A DNA stretch of 64,000 nucleotides. Origin: Psychroserpens sp. Hel_I_66. Its GTDB lineage: Bacteria > Bacteroidota > Bacteroidia > Flavobacteriales > Flavobacteriaceae. Position numbers and translations under genes: made by a program. The DNA is taken from NCBI RefSeq assembly GCF_000799465.1, contig NZ_JUGU01000001.1:3554501-3618500 (forward strand). The letters are read 5' to 3'. Below the pieces are notes generated by a model. The model saw only the letters and a list, made by a program, of their open reading frames with translations, was not told the origin of the DNA and made no database searches. This document shows positions 43,947 to 53,426 of the stretch, piece after piece; within the stretch, counting starts at the first letter, position 1; each line of letters starts with the position of its first letter.

Positions 43947-46185
43947 ATGTTCTAGAATATTTTTGAATAGTACTTTTAAATTCCTCAAAATTATAAGGTT
44001 TGGTAATCACTTGGTTAATGCCAGCTTGCTTTGCCCTATCTTCAATTTCATTAGAATTTAATGCGGTTAAAGCCAAAATAGGAATGTAAGGATTAAACAT
44101 TCTAATATGTTTGGTAACTTCAAAACCATCCATATCTGGCATATTTATATCCATTAAAATAAGATCAAAATCACCTTCTTTAACAATTGAAATACTCTCG
44201 CGACCGTTATGAGTTGTTTCACAGTAATGGTTATCTATTCTCTCAATATTTTTTTGAGTAATCAAAAGATTGATTTTGTTATCATCAACGACAAGCACAT
44301 GTATTGGAGTATCGTTTTGAAAGTCGTTTTTAGGCTTAGATATAGGGTTTGTTTTTGAAAACTTGAATGTAGTGTCAAAAAAGAATGTTGAGCCTTCTCC
44401 TATTTCAGAAATAAAATCAATAGTAGAACCATGGCTTTTTAATAATGTTTTAACGATGTAAAGTCCTAAACCAGAGCCTCTACTGTTTTTATTTAAAAAG
44501 GTTTTATTTTCAAAAGCATTGAATATGATTGATCTATGTTCATCATCAATTCCAATACCAGTATCTCTAATTTCAAAATGGAGCGTCACATCATCTGCAG
44601 TTCTGCTTTTTTCGGTAACGTGGATGGATACAGATCCGGTTTTGGTATATCTAATCGCATTATAACCAAGATTGATTAGTATTTGACTAAAGGCAACTTT
44701 ATCTATTAAGATATTTTCGTCAATATCTGAATCTTCAATTTCTACATAAAAATCTAAGCCTTTTTGCTCGGCTGCCACTTCAACACTACTGGTAACATGT
44801 TTTAAAATATTGACAACCTTATCAGGTTTTAAACGCAAATCCTTGTCTTCAAAACTTAGTTTGGTAGCTTGTAAAACATTATCAATTAGTATAGAAATAT
44901 AATTAGTTGAGGAGATAAGAGAATTTAAATAAGATTGTTTTTTGTCTTTATTATCTTCTTGCTCAATAAGTGTTGCTAAACCATTAATGCCATAAATTGG
45001 AGTTCTTAGTTCATGACTTAAAACTGAGAAAAATTCTAGTCTTTCTTTATCAATTAACAAAAGCTTATTGTTGGTCTGTTTGAGCTCTTTATTGATGTTG
45101 CTTATGTTTTTTCTAGCTTTGAAATAGAAATACAAAAGTATTAGTGCAATAATTAAACAGAAGCCAGTAATAATTGTAGAATAAAGGAATATTTGAGATA
45201 ATTTGGTTTCGTTTTCCCTAGTATGCTCAACAACATTAAGTCTTTGTTCTGCGGTTATAATTTTATAAATAAGCTCACCGTTTTTAGAATTTCTTTTTTC
45301 ATAATCCCTTAGGGCATCATATTTATAAGTGTCAGATTTTAATAAATACTCGGTAGCAGAATCTAGATTTTTATCAATATCCTTATAATATAAAAACTTG
45401 TAATAGTTGAAGGTTGCTAACTTGTTGTATTTATCGTATTCATCCTTAATGGATTCTTTAAGATCATTCTCTTCTATAGTAAATAACAAATCAAAACCTT
45501 CCTCTTTGAAATTACTGATTTTTACTTTTGCAATTGCATTATAGTATTTGAATGAGGTTTGCAACCGCTCTTTTAACAATGGGTAATCGTATTCTTTTGA
45601 GGTATTCAATAAATCGAAATTAGTGCTATCTAATTTTGCTAAAGCATAATTTGTAGATTCAAAAAGGCTATCGTTTTCATAGTTATAATATTGCTTTTTG
45701 ACCTTGTTTTGAAGATTTATAAATTGAAATTCACTATTTAAATCGTTAGATAATTTTTGTGCTATTGGGTAAATACTGTCAAACTTTTTATAATTTTTGG
45801 AATCTACATAAGTTGAAATAAGACCAGCCAAAACTATATCTTTTCCTTTGTTCATATCTAAGGAATCATAAATAGTTAAAGCTCTATAATAGTAATCTTG
45901 TGCGTTTTTGTAATTTCCCATTTCAGATAAAACCATACCAAACGCATTGTAGGTTTTAGCCTCAGTAGATTTTAAATTATATTTTTTAGAAAATTCTAGA
46001 GCCTCATTTAGTAATACCGTGGCTTCGTAAAGACTGTCATTTTGAATTAATCTATCTAGAGCGATACTATCAAATGTACAGTTTGATACATTTTTTTTAA
46101 TTTCTTTTTGGGCAAAGCCAATAGAACTAAAAGCGATGAATATAAAAACTTGTGTAAATAAAAGTGTAAATCTTTTATGCGACAT
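43933..46185 (-). CDS. Hybrid histidine kinase with TPR sensor and receiver domain
   Basis: This 750-residue membrane kinase has a signal peptide, then TPR-like helices (residues 40-310, such as EAKTYNAFGMVLSEMGNYKN), probably periplasmic. One transmembrane helix lies at about 335-355 (LYSTIITGFCLIIALILLYF). A coiled coil leads to the HisKA domain with phospho-accepting His391 (LSHELRTP). The ATPase domain follows (ILINLGYNAIRYT, IRDTGIGID, GSGLGLYIVKT), then a receiver with Asp679 (LILMDINMPDMDG). There is no C-terminal HTH, so output must pass to another protein; no obvious partner is adjacent. Neighbouring genes do not suggest a signal. Confidence 0.93.
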   Translation of the reverse strand: MSHKRFTLLFTQVFIFIAFSSIGFAQKEIKKNVSNCTFDSIALDRLIQNDSLYEATVLLNEALEFSKKYNLKSTEAKTYNAFGMVLSEMGNYKNAQDYYYRALTIYDSLDMNKGKDIVLAGLISTYVDSKNYKKFDSIYPIAQKLSNDLNSEFQFINLQNKVKKQYYNYENDSLFESTNYALAKLDSTNFDLLNTSKEYDYPLLKERLQTSFKYYNAIAKVKISNFKEEGFDLLFTIEENDLKESIKDEYDKYNKLATFNYYKFLYYKDIDKNLDSATEYLLKSDTYKYDALRDYEKRNSKNGELIYKIITAEQRLNVVEHTRENETKLSQIFLYSTIITGFCLIIALILLYFYFKARKNISNINKELKQTNNKLLLIDKERLEFFSVLSHELRTPIYGINGLATLIEQEDNKDKKQSYLNSLISSTNYISILIDNVLQATKLSFEDKDLRLKPDKVVNILKHVTSSVEVAAEQKGLDFYVEIEDSDIDENILIDKVAFSQILINLGYNAIRYTKTGSVSIHVTEKSRTADDVTLHFEIRDTGIGIDDEHRSIIFNAFENKTFLNKNSRGSGLGLYIVKTLLKSHGSTIDFISEIGEGSTFFFDTTFKFSKTNPISKPKNDFQNDTPIHVLVVDDNKINLLITQKNIERIDNHYCETTHNGRESISIVKEGDFDLILMDINMPDMDGFEVTKHIRMFNPYIPILALTALNSNEIEDRAKQAGINQVITKPYNFEEFKSTIQKYSRTSIYA

Positions 46186-46267
46186 CTAAGTAGATTAATA
46201 AATTTGGGTGCGGTAAAATTACAATTTATTTTTTAATATCATTTTTTTATTTGAATTTCAATCTTTT

Positions 46268-46804
46268 ATGAATTATATAGTTTTACTTAGAGGAATTAAC
46301 GTTGGAGGCCATAGAAAGATTAAAATGGAAGATTTGCGTGATTTGCTCACCAACTCAGGATTTAGAGATGTGAAGACTTATATTCAAAGCGGAAATGTAA
46401 TTTTAAATACTTCGGAAATTTCGCCATCCAACATTCAATCAAAAATCAAGACATTACTTCTTGACCACTTTAATTTTGAAGTCCCAGTCATTGCCAAGAC
46501 TAGATTTGAATTTCAGGCTATTTTTGATAACTGTCCATTTTCCGAAGAAAAAAAAGAAAACAGCTATTTCGTTTTACTAAGTGAAATACCAAATGTAGCT
46601 GCTGTAAAAGAATTGTCGAAAATTAAATATGAGAATGAAGAATTCCAGATTATCAATAACTGCGTTTATTTTTATTCCCACATAGGCTATGGCAATTCAA
46701 AGTTCAACATGAATATGATTGAGAAAAAATTAAATGTATATGCAACATCCCGAAACTTTAAAACAATGGTAAAACTACTATCTTTGTGCGAGTCAAATGA
46801 TTGA
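46268..46804 (+). CDS. DUF1697 protein
   Basis: This 178-residue cytoplasmic protein opens with the DUF1697 signature YIVLLRGINVGGHRKIKME, then YIQSGNVILNTSE and ending TSRNFKTMVKLLSL. The family has no established biochemical function. It overlaps the diphosphomevalonate decarboxylase gene by 8 nt, so the two may be translated together, but a link to isoprenoid synthesis is not known. It is transcribed divergently from the histidine kinase. Confidence 0.9.
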   Translation: MNYIVLLRGINVGGHRKIKMEDLRDLLTNSGFRDVKTYIQSGNVILNTSEISPSNIQSKIKTLLLDHFNFEVPVIAKTRFEFQAIFDNCPFSEEKKENSYFVLLSEIPNVAAVKELSKIKYENEEFQIINNCVYFYSHIGYGNSKFNMNMIEKKLNVYATSRNFKTMVKLLSLCESND

Positions 46805-47888
46805 TATGATAGAAACTCAATTTATACCCAAACCCTATTCAAAAAATCTAGAAAGCGGTCAATTTACGTGGTCATCTCCAAGCAATATTGCGCTGGTAAA
46901 ATATTGGGGAAAAAAAGAACATCAAATTCCTGAAAATCCTTCGGTTAGTTTTACTTTGGATTATTGTAAAACAACAACCACAGTAAAATTTTCAAAAAAG
47001 GAAACTAAAGAAAATTTCTCTTTTGAAATCTTTTTAGATGGTGAGAAAAAGGAAGATTTTAAACCTAAAATTGAAACTTTTTTTAAACGAATTGAGACGT
47101 ACTTACCCCTTTTAAAAGCCTATCATTTTAAGATTGAAACGTCTAATTCTTTTCCGCATAGCTCTGGCATTGCATCGTCTGCTTCTGGGATGAGCGCTCT
47201 GGCTTTATGTTTACTGAGTATTGAAAAAAGACTTTTAGAAGATATTTCCGAAGAACAATTTAATCAAAAAGCATCCTTTTTGGCGCGCTTAGGCTCAGGT
47301 AGTGCTTGTAGAAGTATTGAGGGCGACTTGGTCGTTTGGGGAAATCATGACGACATTGAGGGTAGCTCTAATCTCTTCGGAATAAAATATCCTTACGACG
47401 TTCATCAAAATTTTAAAAATTATCAAGACACCATACTTTTGGTAGATAAGGGAGAAAAGCAAGTGAGTAGTTCGGTTGGTCACAATTTGATGCACGGGCA
47501 TCCTTTTGCACAACAACGTTTTGAGCAGGCTCATCAAAATATGTCAAGATTGATGACAATTTTTAAGTCTGGAGACTTAGAATCTTTTATTAAAATTGTT
47601 GAAAGTGAGGCATTAACCCTACACGCAATGATGATGACCAGCATGCCATATTTTATTTTAATGAAACCAAACACATTGGAAGTCATTAATAAAATCTGGA
47701 ATTTTAGGCATAAAACAGATTCAAAAGTGTGCTTTACTTTAGATGCTGGCGCAAATGTTCATGTATTATATCCTGAAAATGAAAAAGAGAATGTTTTGGA
47801 ATTCATTAAAAATGAACTTGTTGATTATTGTCAAAATGGACATTATATTACAGATCAAATTGGCTTTGGCGCTAAGATGATTTCATAA
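46797..47888 (+). CDS. mvaD: Diphosphomevalonate decarboxylase
   Basis: This 363-residue GHMP-family enzyme converts mevalonate-5-diphosphate to isopentenyl diphosphate using ATP. Signatures are SPSNIALVKYWGKKE near the start, the ATP loop HSSGIASSASGMSAL, and LGSGSACRSIEGDLVVWG. The C-terminal segment CFTLDAGANVHVLYP is also typical. Translation may begin at 46797 or at the ATG at 46806. With the mevalonate kinase 103 bp downstream it shows that this organism makes isoprenoids by the mevalonate route, as most Flavobacteriia do. Confidence 0.95.
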   Translation: MIDMIETQFIPKPYSKNLESGQFTWSSPSNIALVKYWGKKEHQIPENPSVSFTLDYCKTTTTVKFSKKETKENFSFEIFLDGEKKEDFKPKIETFFKRIETYLPLLKAYHFKIETSNSFPHSSGIASSASGMSALALCLLSIEKRLLEDISEEQFNQKASFLARLGSGSACRSIEGDLVVWGNHDDIEGSSNLFGIKYPYDVHQNFKNYQDTILLVDKGEKQVSSSVGHNLMHGHPFAQQRFEQAHQNMSRLMTIFKSGDLESFIKIVESEALTLHAMMMTSMPYFILMKPNTLEVINKIWNFRHKTDSKVCFTLDAGANVHVLYPENEKENVLEFIKNELVDYCQNGHYITDQIGFGAKMIS

Positions 47889-47938
47889 TGATAAAAAGCT
47901 AATTATTAATTCTATAAACCAAATAATAGAATTATCCG

Positions 47939-47946
47939 TATATTTG
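47939..47946 (+). promoter_or_regulatory. Possible -7 box for the mevalonate kinase gene
   Basis: TATATTTG fits TAnnTTTG and would give a leader of about 40 nt before the ATG at 47992. A TTG -33 element at 17-21 nt spacing is not obvious. Confidence 0.35.
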
Positions 47947-47991
47947 TTAAACACTTGCGGTCAAATTTGACTGTCAATTGAAGACTACTAA

Positions 47992-48921
47992 ATGAAAGGA
48001 CCTCTTTTTTATTCAAAAATATTACTCTTTGGTGAGTACGGAATCATTAAGGATTCTAAAGGTTTATCTATCCCATATAACTTTTATAATGGTGCATTGA
48101 AGACAGATGAGAATCCTTCTGAACAAGCTATAAAATCCAACGAAAGTTTAAGGCGTTTTGTATCATATTTAAACGATATTGATAGTAAACTGGTCACGTT
48201 TGATATTGAGACTTTAGAAACTGATGTAGAAGGAGGTATGTATTTTGATTCTTCAATCCCACAAGGCTATGGCGTTGGGAGTAGTGGTGCTTTGGTTGCT
48301 GCGATTTATGATAAATATGCTGAAGATAAAATTACGGTTTTAGAAAACTTGACGAGAGAGAAACTTCTAAAATTAAAACTGATTTTTTCTGAAATGGAAT
48401 CGTTTTTCCACGGGAAATCTTCAGGTTTAGACCCATTAAACAGTTATTTAAGTATCCCAATTTTAATAAACTCTAAAGATAATATTGAAGCAACGGGAAT
48501 TCCTGCACAACAAACAGACGGTAAAGGCGCTGTGTTTTTATTAGATTCTGGCATAATTGGCGAAACAGCACCAATGGTTAGCATCTTTATGGAAAACATG
48601 AAGCAGGAAGGCTTTAGGAGTATGCTTAAAAATCAATTTATCAAACATACAGATGCTTGTGTGGATGACTTTTTAAAAGGTGATGTAAAATCGCTTTTCA
48701 AAAACACCAAGCAACTCTCAAAAGTTGTTTTAAATCATTTCAAGCCAATGATTCCAAAACAATTTCATGAACTTTGGAAAAACGGACTTGAAACAAACGA
48801 CTACTATCTAAAACTTTGTGGCTCTGGAGGAGGAGGTTATATTTTAGGATTTACCGAAGATTTCGAAAAAGCACAACAATCACTTAAAGATTATAAATTA
48901 GAAGTCGTTTATAACTTTTAG
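47992..48921 (+). CDS. Mevalonate kinase-type GHMP kinase
   Basis: This 309-residue GHMP kinase starts with FYSKILLFGEYGIIKDSKGL, the usual N-terminal strand and turn. The ATP-binding motif is PQGYGVGSSGALVAAIYD, and the C-terminal motif is LKLCGSGGGGYILGF. GKSSGLDPLNSYLSIP matches the mevalonate-kinase loop with catalytic Asp. It is slightly divergent from classical mevalonate kinase, as in other Bacteroidota, but adjacency to diphosphomevalonate decarboxylase makes the role likely. Phosphomevalonate kinase is a less likely alternative. Confidence 0.88.
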   Translation: MKGPLFYSKILLFGEYGIIKDSKGLSIPYNFYNGALKTDENPSEQAIKSNESLRRFVSYLNDIDSKLVTFDIETLETDVEGGMYFDSSIPQGYGVGSSGALVAAIYDKYAEDKITVLENLTREKLLKLKLIFSEMESFFHGKSSGLDPLNSYLSIPILINSKDNIEATGIPAQQTDGKGAVFLLDSGIIGETAPMVSIFMENMKQEGFRSMLKNQFIKHTDACVDDFLKGDVKSLFKNTKQLSKVVLNHFKPMIPKQFHELWKNGLETNDYYLKLCGSGGGGYILGFTEDFEKAQQSLKDYKLEVVYNF

Positions 48922-48982
48922 ATTGCTCTAAACACTTTCTCTTGAAATTAATTAGTGACATACTTAATTTAAAATTGTAGGT

Positions 48983-50431
48983 ATGTTATTTAATTCACTT
49001 GAGTTTGCTGTTTTTCTTCCAATAACTTTTCTGTTATACTGGTTTTTAGCGAAAAAAAGCACTAAAGGACAAAACACCATAATATTAGTTTCTAGCTATG
49101 TATTTTATGGGTTTTGGGACTGGCGTTTTTTAATTCTCATTTTTTTTAGTTCAACACTAGATTACGTTATAGCCAATAAGATTAATCACAATAAGGTTCA
49201 AAATAAACGAAAATTATTAATGTGGTTAAGTGTCTTTATCAATATAGGGTTATTGGGTGTATTCAAATATTTCAATTTTTTTATAGACACATTTGTTCAG
49301 ACTTTTACCCTTTTTGGAAAAAATATATCAGCCAGCAGTTTGAGTTTGATTTTACCCGTAGGTATAAGTTTTTACACATTCCAAAGTTTGAGTTACACTA
49401 TTGATGTATATAGAAAAACATTGAAACCTACTAAAGATTACATTTCGTTTTTATGTTATGTAAGTTTTTTTCCTCAACTAGTTGCAGGTCCAATTGAAAG
49501 AGCTAGTAATTTATTGCCTCAATTTTACTCACTTCGGAAATTTAATTACAACCAGGCTTCCTCTGGTTTAAGACAAATACTTTGGGGTCTTTTCAAAAAA
49601 ATGGTCGTGGCAGATAATTGTGCGAGATATGTGAACATCATATTTGAGAATTCTTCAGATCAAACTGGGAGCACATTGTTCTTGGGTGCGGTATTATTTT
49701 CTTTTCAGATTTATGGTGATTTTTCTGGATACTCAGATATTGCTATTGGTAGTGCTAAATTATTTGGATTCGATTTTAAGCAGAATTTTTCTGTGCCATA
49801 CTTTTCTAGAAATATAGCCGAATTTTGGAGGCGATGGCATATTTCATTATCGACTTGGTTTAGGGATTACTTATATATCCCTTTAGGTGGGAGTAGAGGA
49901 TCAAAATTAAATACAGTACGAAACATTTTTATTGTTTTTATAATTAGTGGTTTTTGGCATGGAGCGAATTGGACGTTTATCGTTTGGGGTTTTATTCATG
50001 CATTATTTTTTGTACCATCTTTTTTGGTGAAATCTAATAGAAGATATCTTGACGTCGTAGCCAAAAATTCATTTATCCCTTCTTTTAAAGAGATTTTGTC
50101 AATGTTGTTTACGTTTATCGTTGTTACTTTAGCATGGGTTTTCTTTAGGGCAGAAACAGTAATGGATGCATTTGTGTACTTTCAAAATATGTTTTCAAAG
50201 ACCATGTTTACAATGCCTTATTATATTTCCGAAGAAAAATTGATCGTTAGTATTTTCTTCATCATTGTTCTAATCGTTTTTGAGTGGATTGGAAGAAAAA
50301 ATAGTTTTACCTTAGAACACATAAATGTGGTGATGTCAAGACCAATAAGATATGTCTTTTATTATGGATTGATAATGGTCATATTTTTATTTGGAGCCAA
50401 GAACGAGCCTTTTATCTATTTTCAGTTTTAA
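48983..50431 (+). CDS. MBOAT-family membrane O-acyltransferase (AlgI/DltB-like)
   Basis: This 482-residue protein has around ten membrane segments (FAVFLPITFLLYWFLA, LILPVGISFYTFQSLSYTID). The family hallmark, including the active-site His, is SGFWHGANWTFIVWG, preceded by EFWRRWHISLSTWFRDYLYI. Such proteins move an acyl group across the inner membrane to a polysaccharide or other envelope polymer together with a periplasmic SGNH-like partner. The following gene (9 nt away) fits that partner. The acceptor polymer is unknown. Confidence 0.93.
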   Translation: MLFNSLEFAVFLPITFLLYWFLAKKSTKGQNTIILVSSYVFYGFWDWRFLILIFFSSTLDYVIANKINHNKVQNKRKLLMWLSVFINIGLLGVFKYFNFFIDTFVQTFTLFGKNISASSLSLILPVGISFYTFQSLSYTIDVYRKTLKPTKDYISFLCYVSFFPQLVAGPIERASNLLPQFYSLRKFNYNQASSGLRQILWGLFKKMVVADNCARYVNIIFENSSDQTGSTLFLGAVLFSFQIYGDFSGYSDIAIGSAKLFGFDFKQNFSVPYFSRNIAEFWRRWHISLSTWFRDYLYIPLGGSRGSKLNTVRNIFIVFIISGFWHGANWTFIVWGFIHALFFVPSFLVKSNRRYLDVVAKNSFIPSFKEILSMLFTFIVVTLAWVFFRAETVMDAFVYFQNMFSKTMFTMPYYISEEKLIVSIFFIIVLIVFEWIGRKNSFTLEHINVVMSRPIRYVFYYGLIMVIFLFGAKNEPFIYFQF

Positions 50432-50440
50432 TACAGTGAT

Positions 50441-51346
50441 TTGAAAAGATTTTTAATACATATAACATGGTTTGCAATTGTTGTTGGTTTGAGCATTTTT
50501 TGTGTTTTCTCTTTGGCAGACGGAACTTCAGATCCCTTTTATAAAAGATTTACGACGCCTAGACAAACATCTTTGGTTCTTGGATCTTCAAGGGCTGCTC
50601 ATGGTATAATACCATCAATAATAAGTGAAGAATTAAAAATTGAAAATGGATTTAATTACGCCTTTACTTATAATACGAGTCCTTATGGCGAAGTGTACTT
50701 AAATAGTATTAAAAAAAAACTGGATACAACCTCAAAAAATCAACTGTTTATTTTGGGTGTTGATCCATGGGTTTTGTCAAACAAAGGAGATAACCCTAAT
50801 GATATCGACCAATTCTTAGAAAAAAACAATTTTTTAGGTGATTTGGAGACTGTAAATTCAAATCCTAATTTTGAATACTTAATTAAGTCTTATTCTGATC
50901 CCTACATTAAAATTTTATATAATAATACCCATGTTAAATTAGAAGATGATGGATATTTAAGAACTTTAATAAATCCATCAATTGAAAAAATTGCAATTAA
51001 TAAAGGGAAAACTTTAGAGAAATACAAGAGGATACCAAAACTATATAAATTTTCAGAACTTAGAATGTCCTATCTAAAAGAGACAGTAAACTATTTTCAA
51101 GAATATGGAGATGTATATTTAGTAAGAATACCTATAGACTTAGATTTTTTAGAATTGGAAGATATTTTAAAACCAGATTTTGACGAGCTTATGAATACAT
51201 TTGCATTACAATTAGATATCGAATACTTTAATTTTTCAAAAGAAGGTAATAGTTATAGCTACTCAGATGGTCATCATCTGTTGCCAGATTCGGCAAAAGA
51301 ACTATCATTGCAAATTGCTAATAAAATAAAACAGAGTAAAGAGTAA
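50441..51346 (+). CDS. Membrane-anchored SGNH-like partner of the MBOAT protein
   Basis: This 301-residue protein has an N-terminal membrane helix (FLIHITWFAIVVGLSIFCVF). A region LVLGSSRAAHGIIPSII resembles the first SGNH block, and SYSDGHHLLPDSAKELS near the C-terminus resembles the block carrying Asp and His. This is the order expected for AlgJ/AlgX-like acyltransferase partners. The start codon appears to be TTG at 50441, since no suitable ATG lies near the membrane helix start. It is 9 nt downstream of the MBOAT gene and is probably co-translated with it. The assignment rests on motif order and context. Confidence 0.75.
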   Translation: MKRFLIHITWFAIVVGLSIFCVFSLADGTSDPFYKRFTTPRQTSLVLGSSRAAHGIIPSIISEELKIENGFNYAFTYNTSPYGEVYLNSIKKKLDTTSKNQLFILGVDPWVLSNKGDNPNDIDQFLEKNNFLGDLETVNSNPNFEYLIKSYSDPYIKILYNNTHVKLEDDGYLRTLINPSIEKIAINKGKTLEKYKRIPKLYKFSELRMSYLKETVNYFQEYGDVYLVRIPIDLDFLELEDILKPDFDELMNTFALQLDIEYFNFSKEGNSYSYSDGHHLLPDSAKELSLQIANKIKQSKE

Positions 51347-51356
51347 TAATTTAGAA

Positions 51357-52268
51357 ATGGGCAGTTACGTTACGAGAAGGCAAAAACACATTATGCTGAA
51401 ATTTTTCAGTATGTTTTCTGTTGTTCGTGGTTATAACATTCTCATTATTGTTATTGCACAATATTTGACTTCTGTTTACATACTGGCTCACGACAAACCA
51501 CTCAAACAAGTGATTTTTGATGTGAATTTGTTCATGTTGGTTTTGGCATCTGCAGCAACAATTGCAGGAGGATATATTATCAATAATTTTTATGATTCTG
51601 AAAAAGATCAAATCAATAGACCGTTCAAATCAAAATTAGATCGACTCGTAAGTCAGAATACAAAACTCTCATTTTATTTTGTACTCAATTTTTCCGCAGT
51701 GATAATGGCGAGCTATGTATCATTTAATGCAGTGATTTTTTTCTCTATTTATATATTTGGGATCTGGTTTTACTCGCATAAATTAAAAAAACTCCCATTT
51801 ATTGGTAATCTAACATCTGCGATATTAACCATTACTCCTTTTTTTGCGATTTTCCTGTATTATCAAAATTTCGAGCATGTCATTTTTGTGCACGCTGTTT
51901 TTCTGTTTTTGATGATTTCTATGCGAGAACTAACAAAAGATCTAGAAAATATGAAAGGGGATTTGTTGCTCAATTACAAAACAATACCAATAGTTTATGG
52001 GGAAAAAGCATCAAAAATAATGCTCACCGTCTTAATTTCAATAACTATTATACTCGTATACCTATTACTTAATTATTTTGATGTTGGTTATATGTATTTG
52101 TTTTTTTACCTCTCTGTATTTTTATTATTTATTTTTCTAGCTTTACTTTGGAAATCTAAAACCAAAACCCACTACTTGATATTACATAATATTTTGAAAT
52201 TTATTATAGTAGCAGGCGTTTTTTGTATCGTACTTATTAATGTTGACATTGTTTTAAACCGAATTTAA
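51357..52268 (+). CDS. UbiA-family prenyltransferase
   Basis: This 303-residue protein has about eight membrane helices. The first Asp-rich motif is NNFYDSEKDQINRP and the second is LTKDLENMKGD, the expected pair for metal and diphosphate binding in UbiA enzymes. The start may be the ATG at 51357 or, more likely for a membrane protein, the ATG at 51393 (MLKFFSMF). Bacteroidota members include geranylgeranylglycerol-phosphate and menaquinone-type prenyltransferases; the acceptor cannot be decided here. It has no functional link visible to its neighbours. Confidence 0.88.
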   Translation: MGSYVTRRQKHIMLKFFSMFSVVRGYNILIIVIAQYLTSVYILAHDKPLKQVIFDVNLFMLVLASAATIAGGYIINNFYDSEKDQINRPFKSKLDRLVSQNTKLSFYFVLNFSAVIMASYVSFNAVIFFSIYIFGIWFYSHKLKKLPFIGNLTSAILTITPFFAIFLYYQNFEHVIFVHAVFLFLMISMRELTKDLENMKGDLLLNYKTIPIVYGEKASKIMLTVLISITIILVYLLLNYFDVGYMYLFFYLSVFLLFIFLALLWKSKTKTHYLILHNILKFIIVAGVFCIVLINVDIVLNRI

Positions 52269-52500
52269 GTAACCATAATCTTAAAGTTGCATTTGCTCAA
52301 ATTTCATCTGTAGTTTTCAGTAAAAATAGAACACTTTTAAAAGTAAAACAGTCTATCGCACCATAGATTTTAATCGTGTTTGAAGAACGACTAATTTTTA
52401 ATTTAATTGAATACCCTTTTTGGAGGCGTTACGCAACTATACGTAAACCGCGAGCGTTAATCTACCATTAAAATTATCTATTAGTATGAACTAATTATAG

Positions 52501-52508
52501 TACCTTTG
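52501..52508 (+). promoter_or_regulatory. Possible -7 box upstream of the pseudouridine synthase-like gene
   Basis: TACCTTTG is a full TAnnTTTG match, 17 nt before the ATG at 52525. Just upstream ATTAGT-atga-ACTAAT (52480-52495) is a perfect inverted repeat, and TTACG/CGTAA arms occur at 52429-52446. The rest of the 256-bp gap from 52269 shows no gene. Confidence 0.45.
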
Positions 52509-52524
52509 CGAAAAATTATAAATC

Positions 52525-53418
52525 ATGAGCAGACAGCAAGGAACGAACGGAAAAGGGAAATCTTCAGGAAGAGGAAGCAGTAAGCCAACCAATAAAAAAT
52601 CAAGCAGAGGACGCGATGATGCCAAAGGTAAAAGTTTTGCTCGTGGCAATGCACCTATAAAGAAAAAGGTGACAACACCAGTAGCGCCAAAACCAACAAA
52701 ACCATCTAATCCAGACGAGATTAGATTAAACAAATACATAGCCAACTCTGGTGTTTGCTCACGTAGAGATGCAGATATGCACATTTCCGTAGGTAGTGTA
52801 ACGGTAAATGGTAAAGTAATTAATGAAATGGGTTACAAAGTAAAACTTGATGATGATGTTCGTTTTGATGGTGCTCGTATTAATCCAGAAAAGAAAACTT
52901 ACGTATTGCTTAACAAACCAAAGGGATTTGCAACCACTACAAGTGAAAGTAAGGGAAAAACCGTGATGGATCTTGTTGCAAATGCTACAACAGCACGTAT
53001 AAAACCAATAGGAAGGTTAGGAAGAGGTTCTACAGGCTTATTGTTGTTTACAAACGACGATATTATTGAAAAAAAATTCACTAATTCTAAAAATGGAGTA
53101 TCCCGATTATTTGAAATTGAATTAGATAAGAACTTGAAATATGAAGATTTTTTAAAGATTAAGGAAGGGATAAAACCAATGGGTAAATTGGTTGCTGTTG
53201 AAGAGATAAGCTACATTGACGGAGCTCCAAAAACTCAAATTGGACTTAAGATTAAAAACACAGGAAATTCCATTTTACATACCATCTTTGACTATCTTAA
53301 CTATGAAATTGTTCGTGTAGACTGTGTTCAAATAGGTCACTTGACCAAAAAGGACTTACCTCGTGGGCATTGGAAGCATTTAACAACTCAAGAGGTTAAC
53401 ACATTACAAATGTTGTAA
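52525..53418 (+). CDS. RluB/RsuA-like pseudouridine synthase homologue lacking the catalytic Asp
   Basis: This is a 297-residue protein. Residues 1-62 are a basic, Gly/Ser/Lys-rich low-complexity arm likely to touch RNA. An S4 domain follows (IRLNKYIANSGVCSRRDADM), then the RsuA/RluB catalytic domain (TYVLLNKPKGFATTT). The family's active-site loop G-R-L-D reads PIGRLGRGSTGLLLFTND here, so the catalytic Asp is replaced by Gly166 (codon GGA, 53020-53022). All other core parts remain (SRLFEIELDKNLK, LPRGHWKHL). It may be an inactive RNA-binding paralogue, perhaps in ribosome assembly. Alignment by eye leaves little doubt that this is the Asp position, but only a structure-based alignment would settle it. 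Confidence 0.85.
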   Translation: MSRQQGTNGKGKSSGRGSSKPTNKKSSRGRDDAKGKSFARGNAPIKKKVTTPVAPKPTKPSNPDEIRLNKYIANSGVCSRRDADMHISVGSVTVNGKVINEMGYKVKLDDDVRFDGARINPEKKTYVLLNKPKGFATTTSESKGKTVMDLVANATTARIKPIGRLGRGSTGLLLFTNDDIIEKKFTNSKNGVSRLFEIELDKNLKYEDFLKIKEGIKPMGKLVAVEEISYIDGAPKTQIGLKIKNTGNSILHTIFDYLNYEIVRVDCVQIGHLTKKDLPRGHWKHLTTQEVNTLQML

Positions 53419-53426
53419 TAAGAGAA

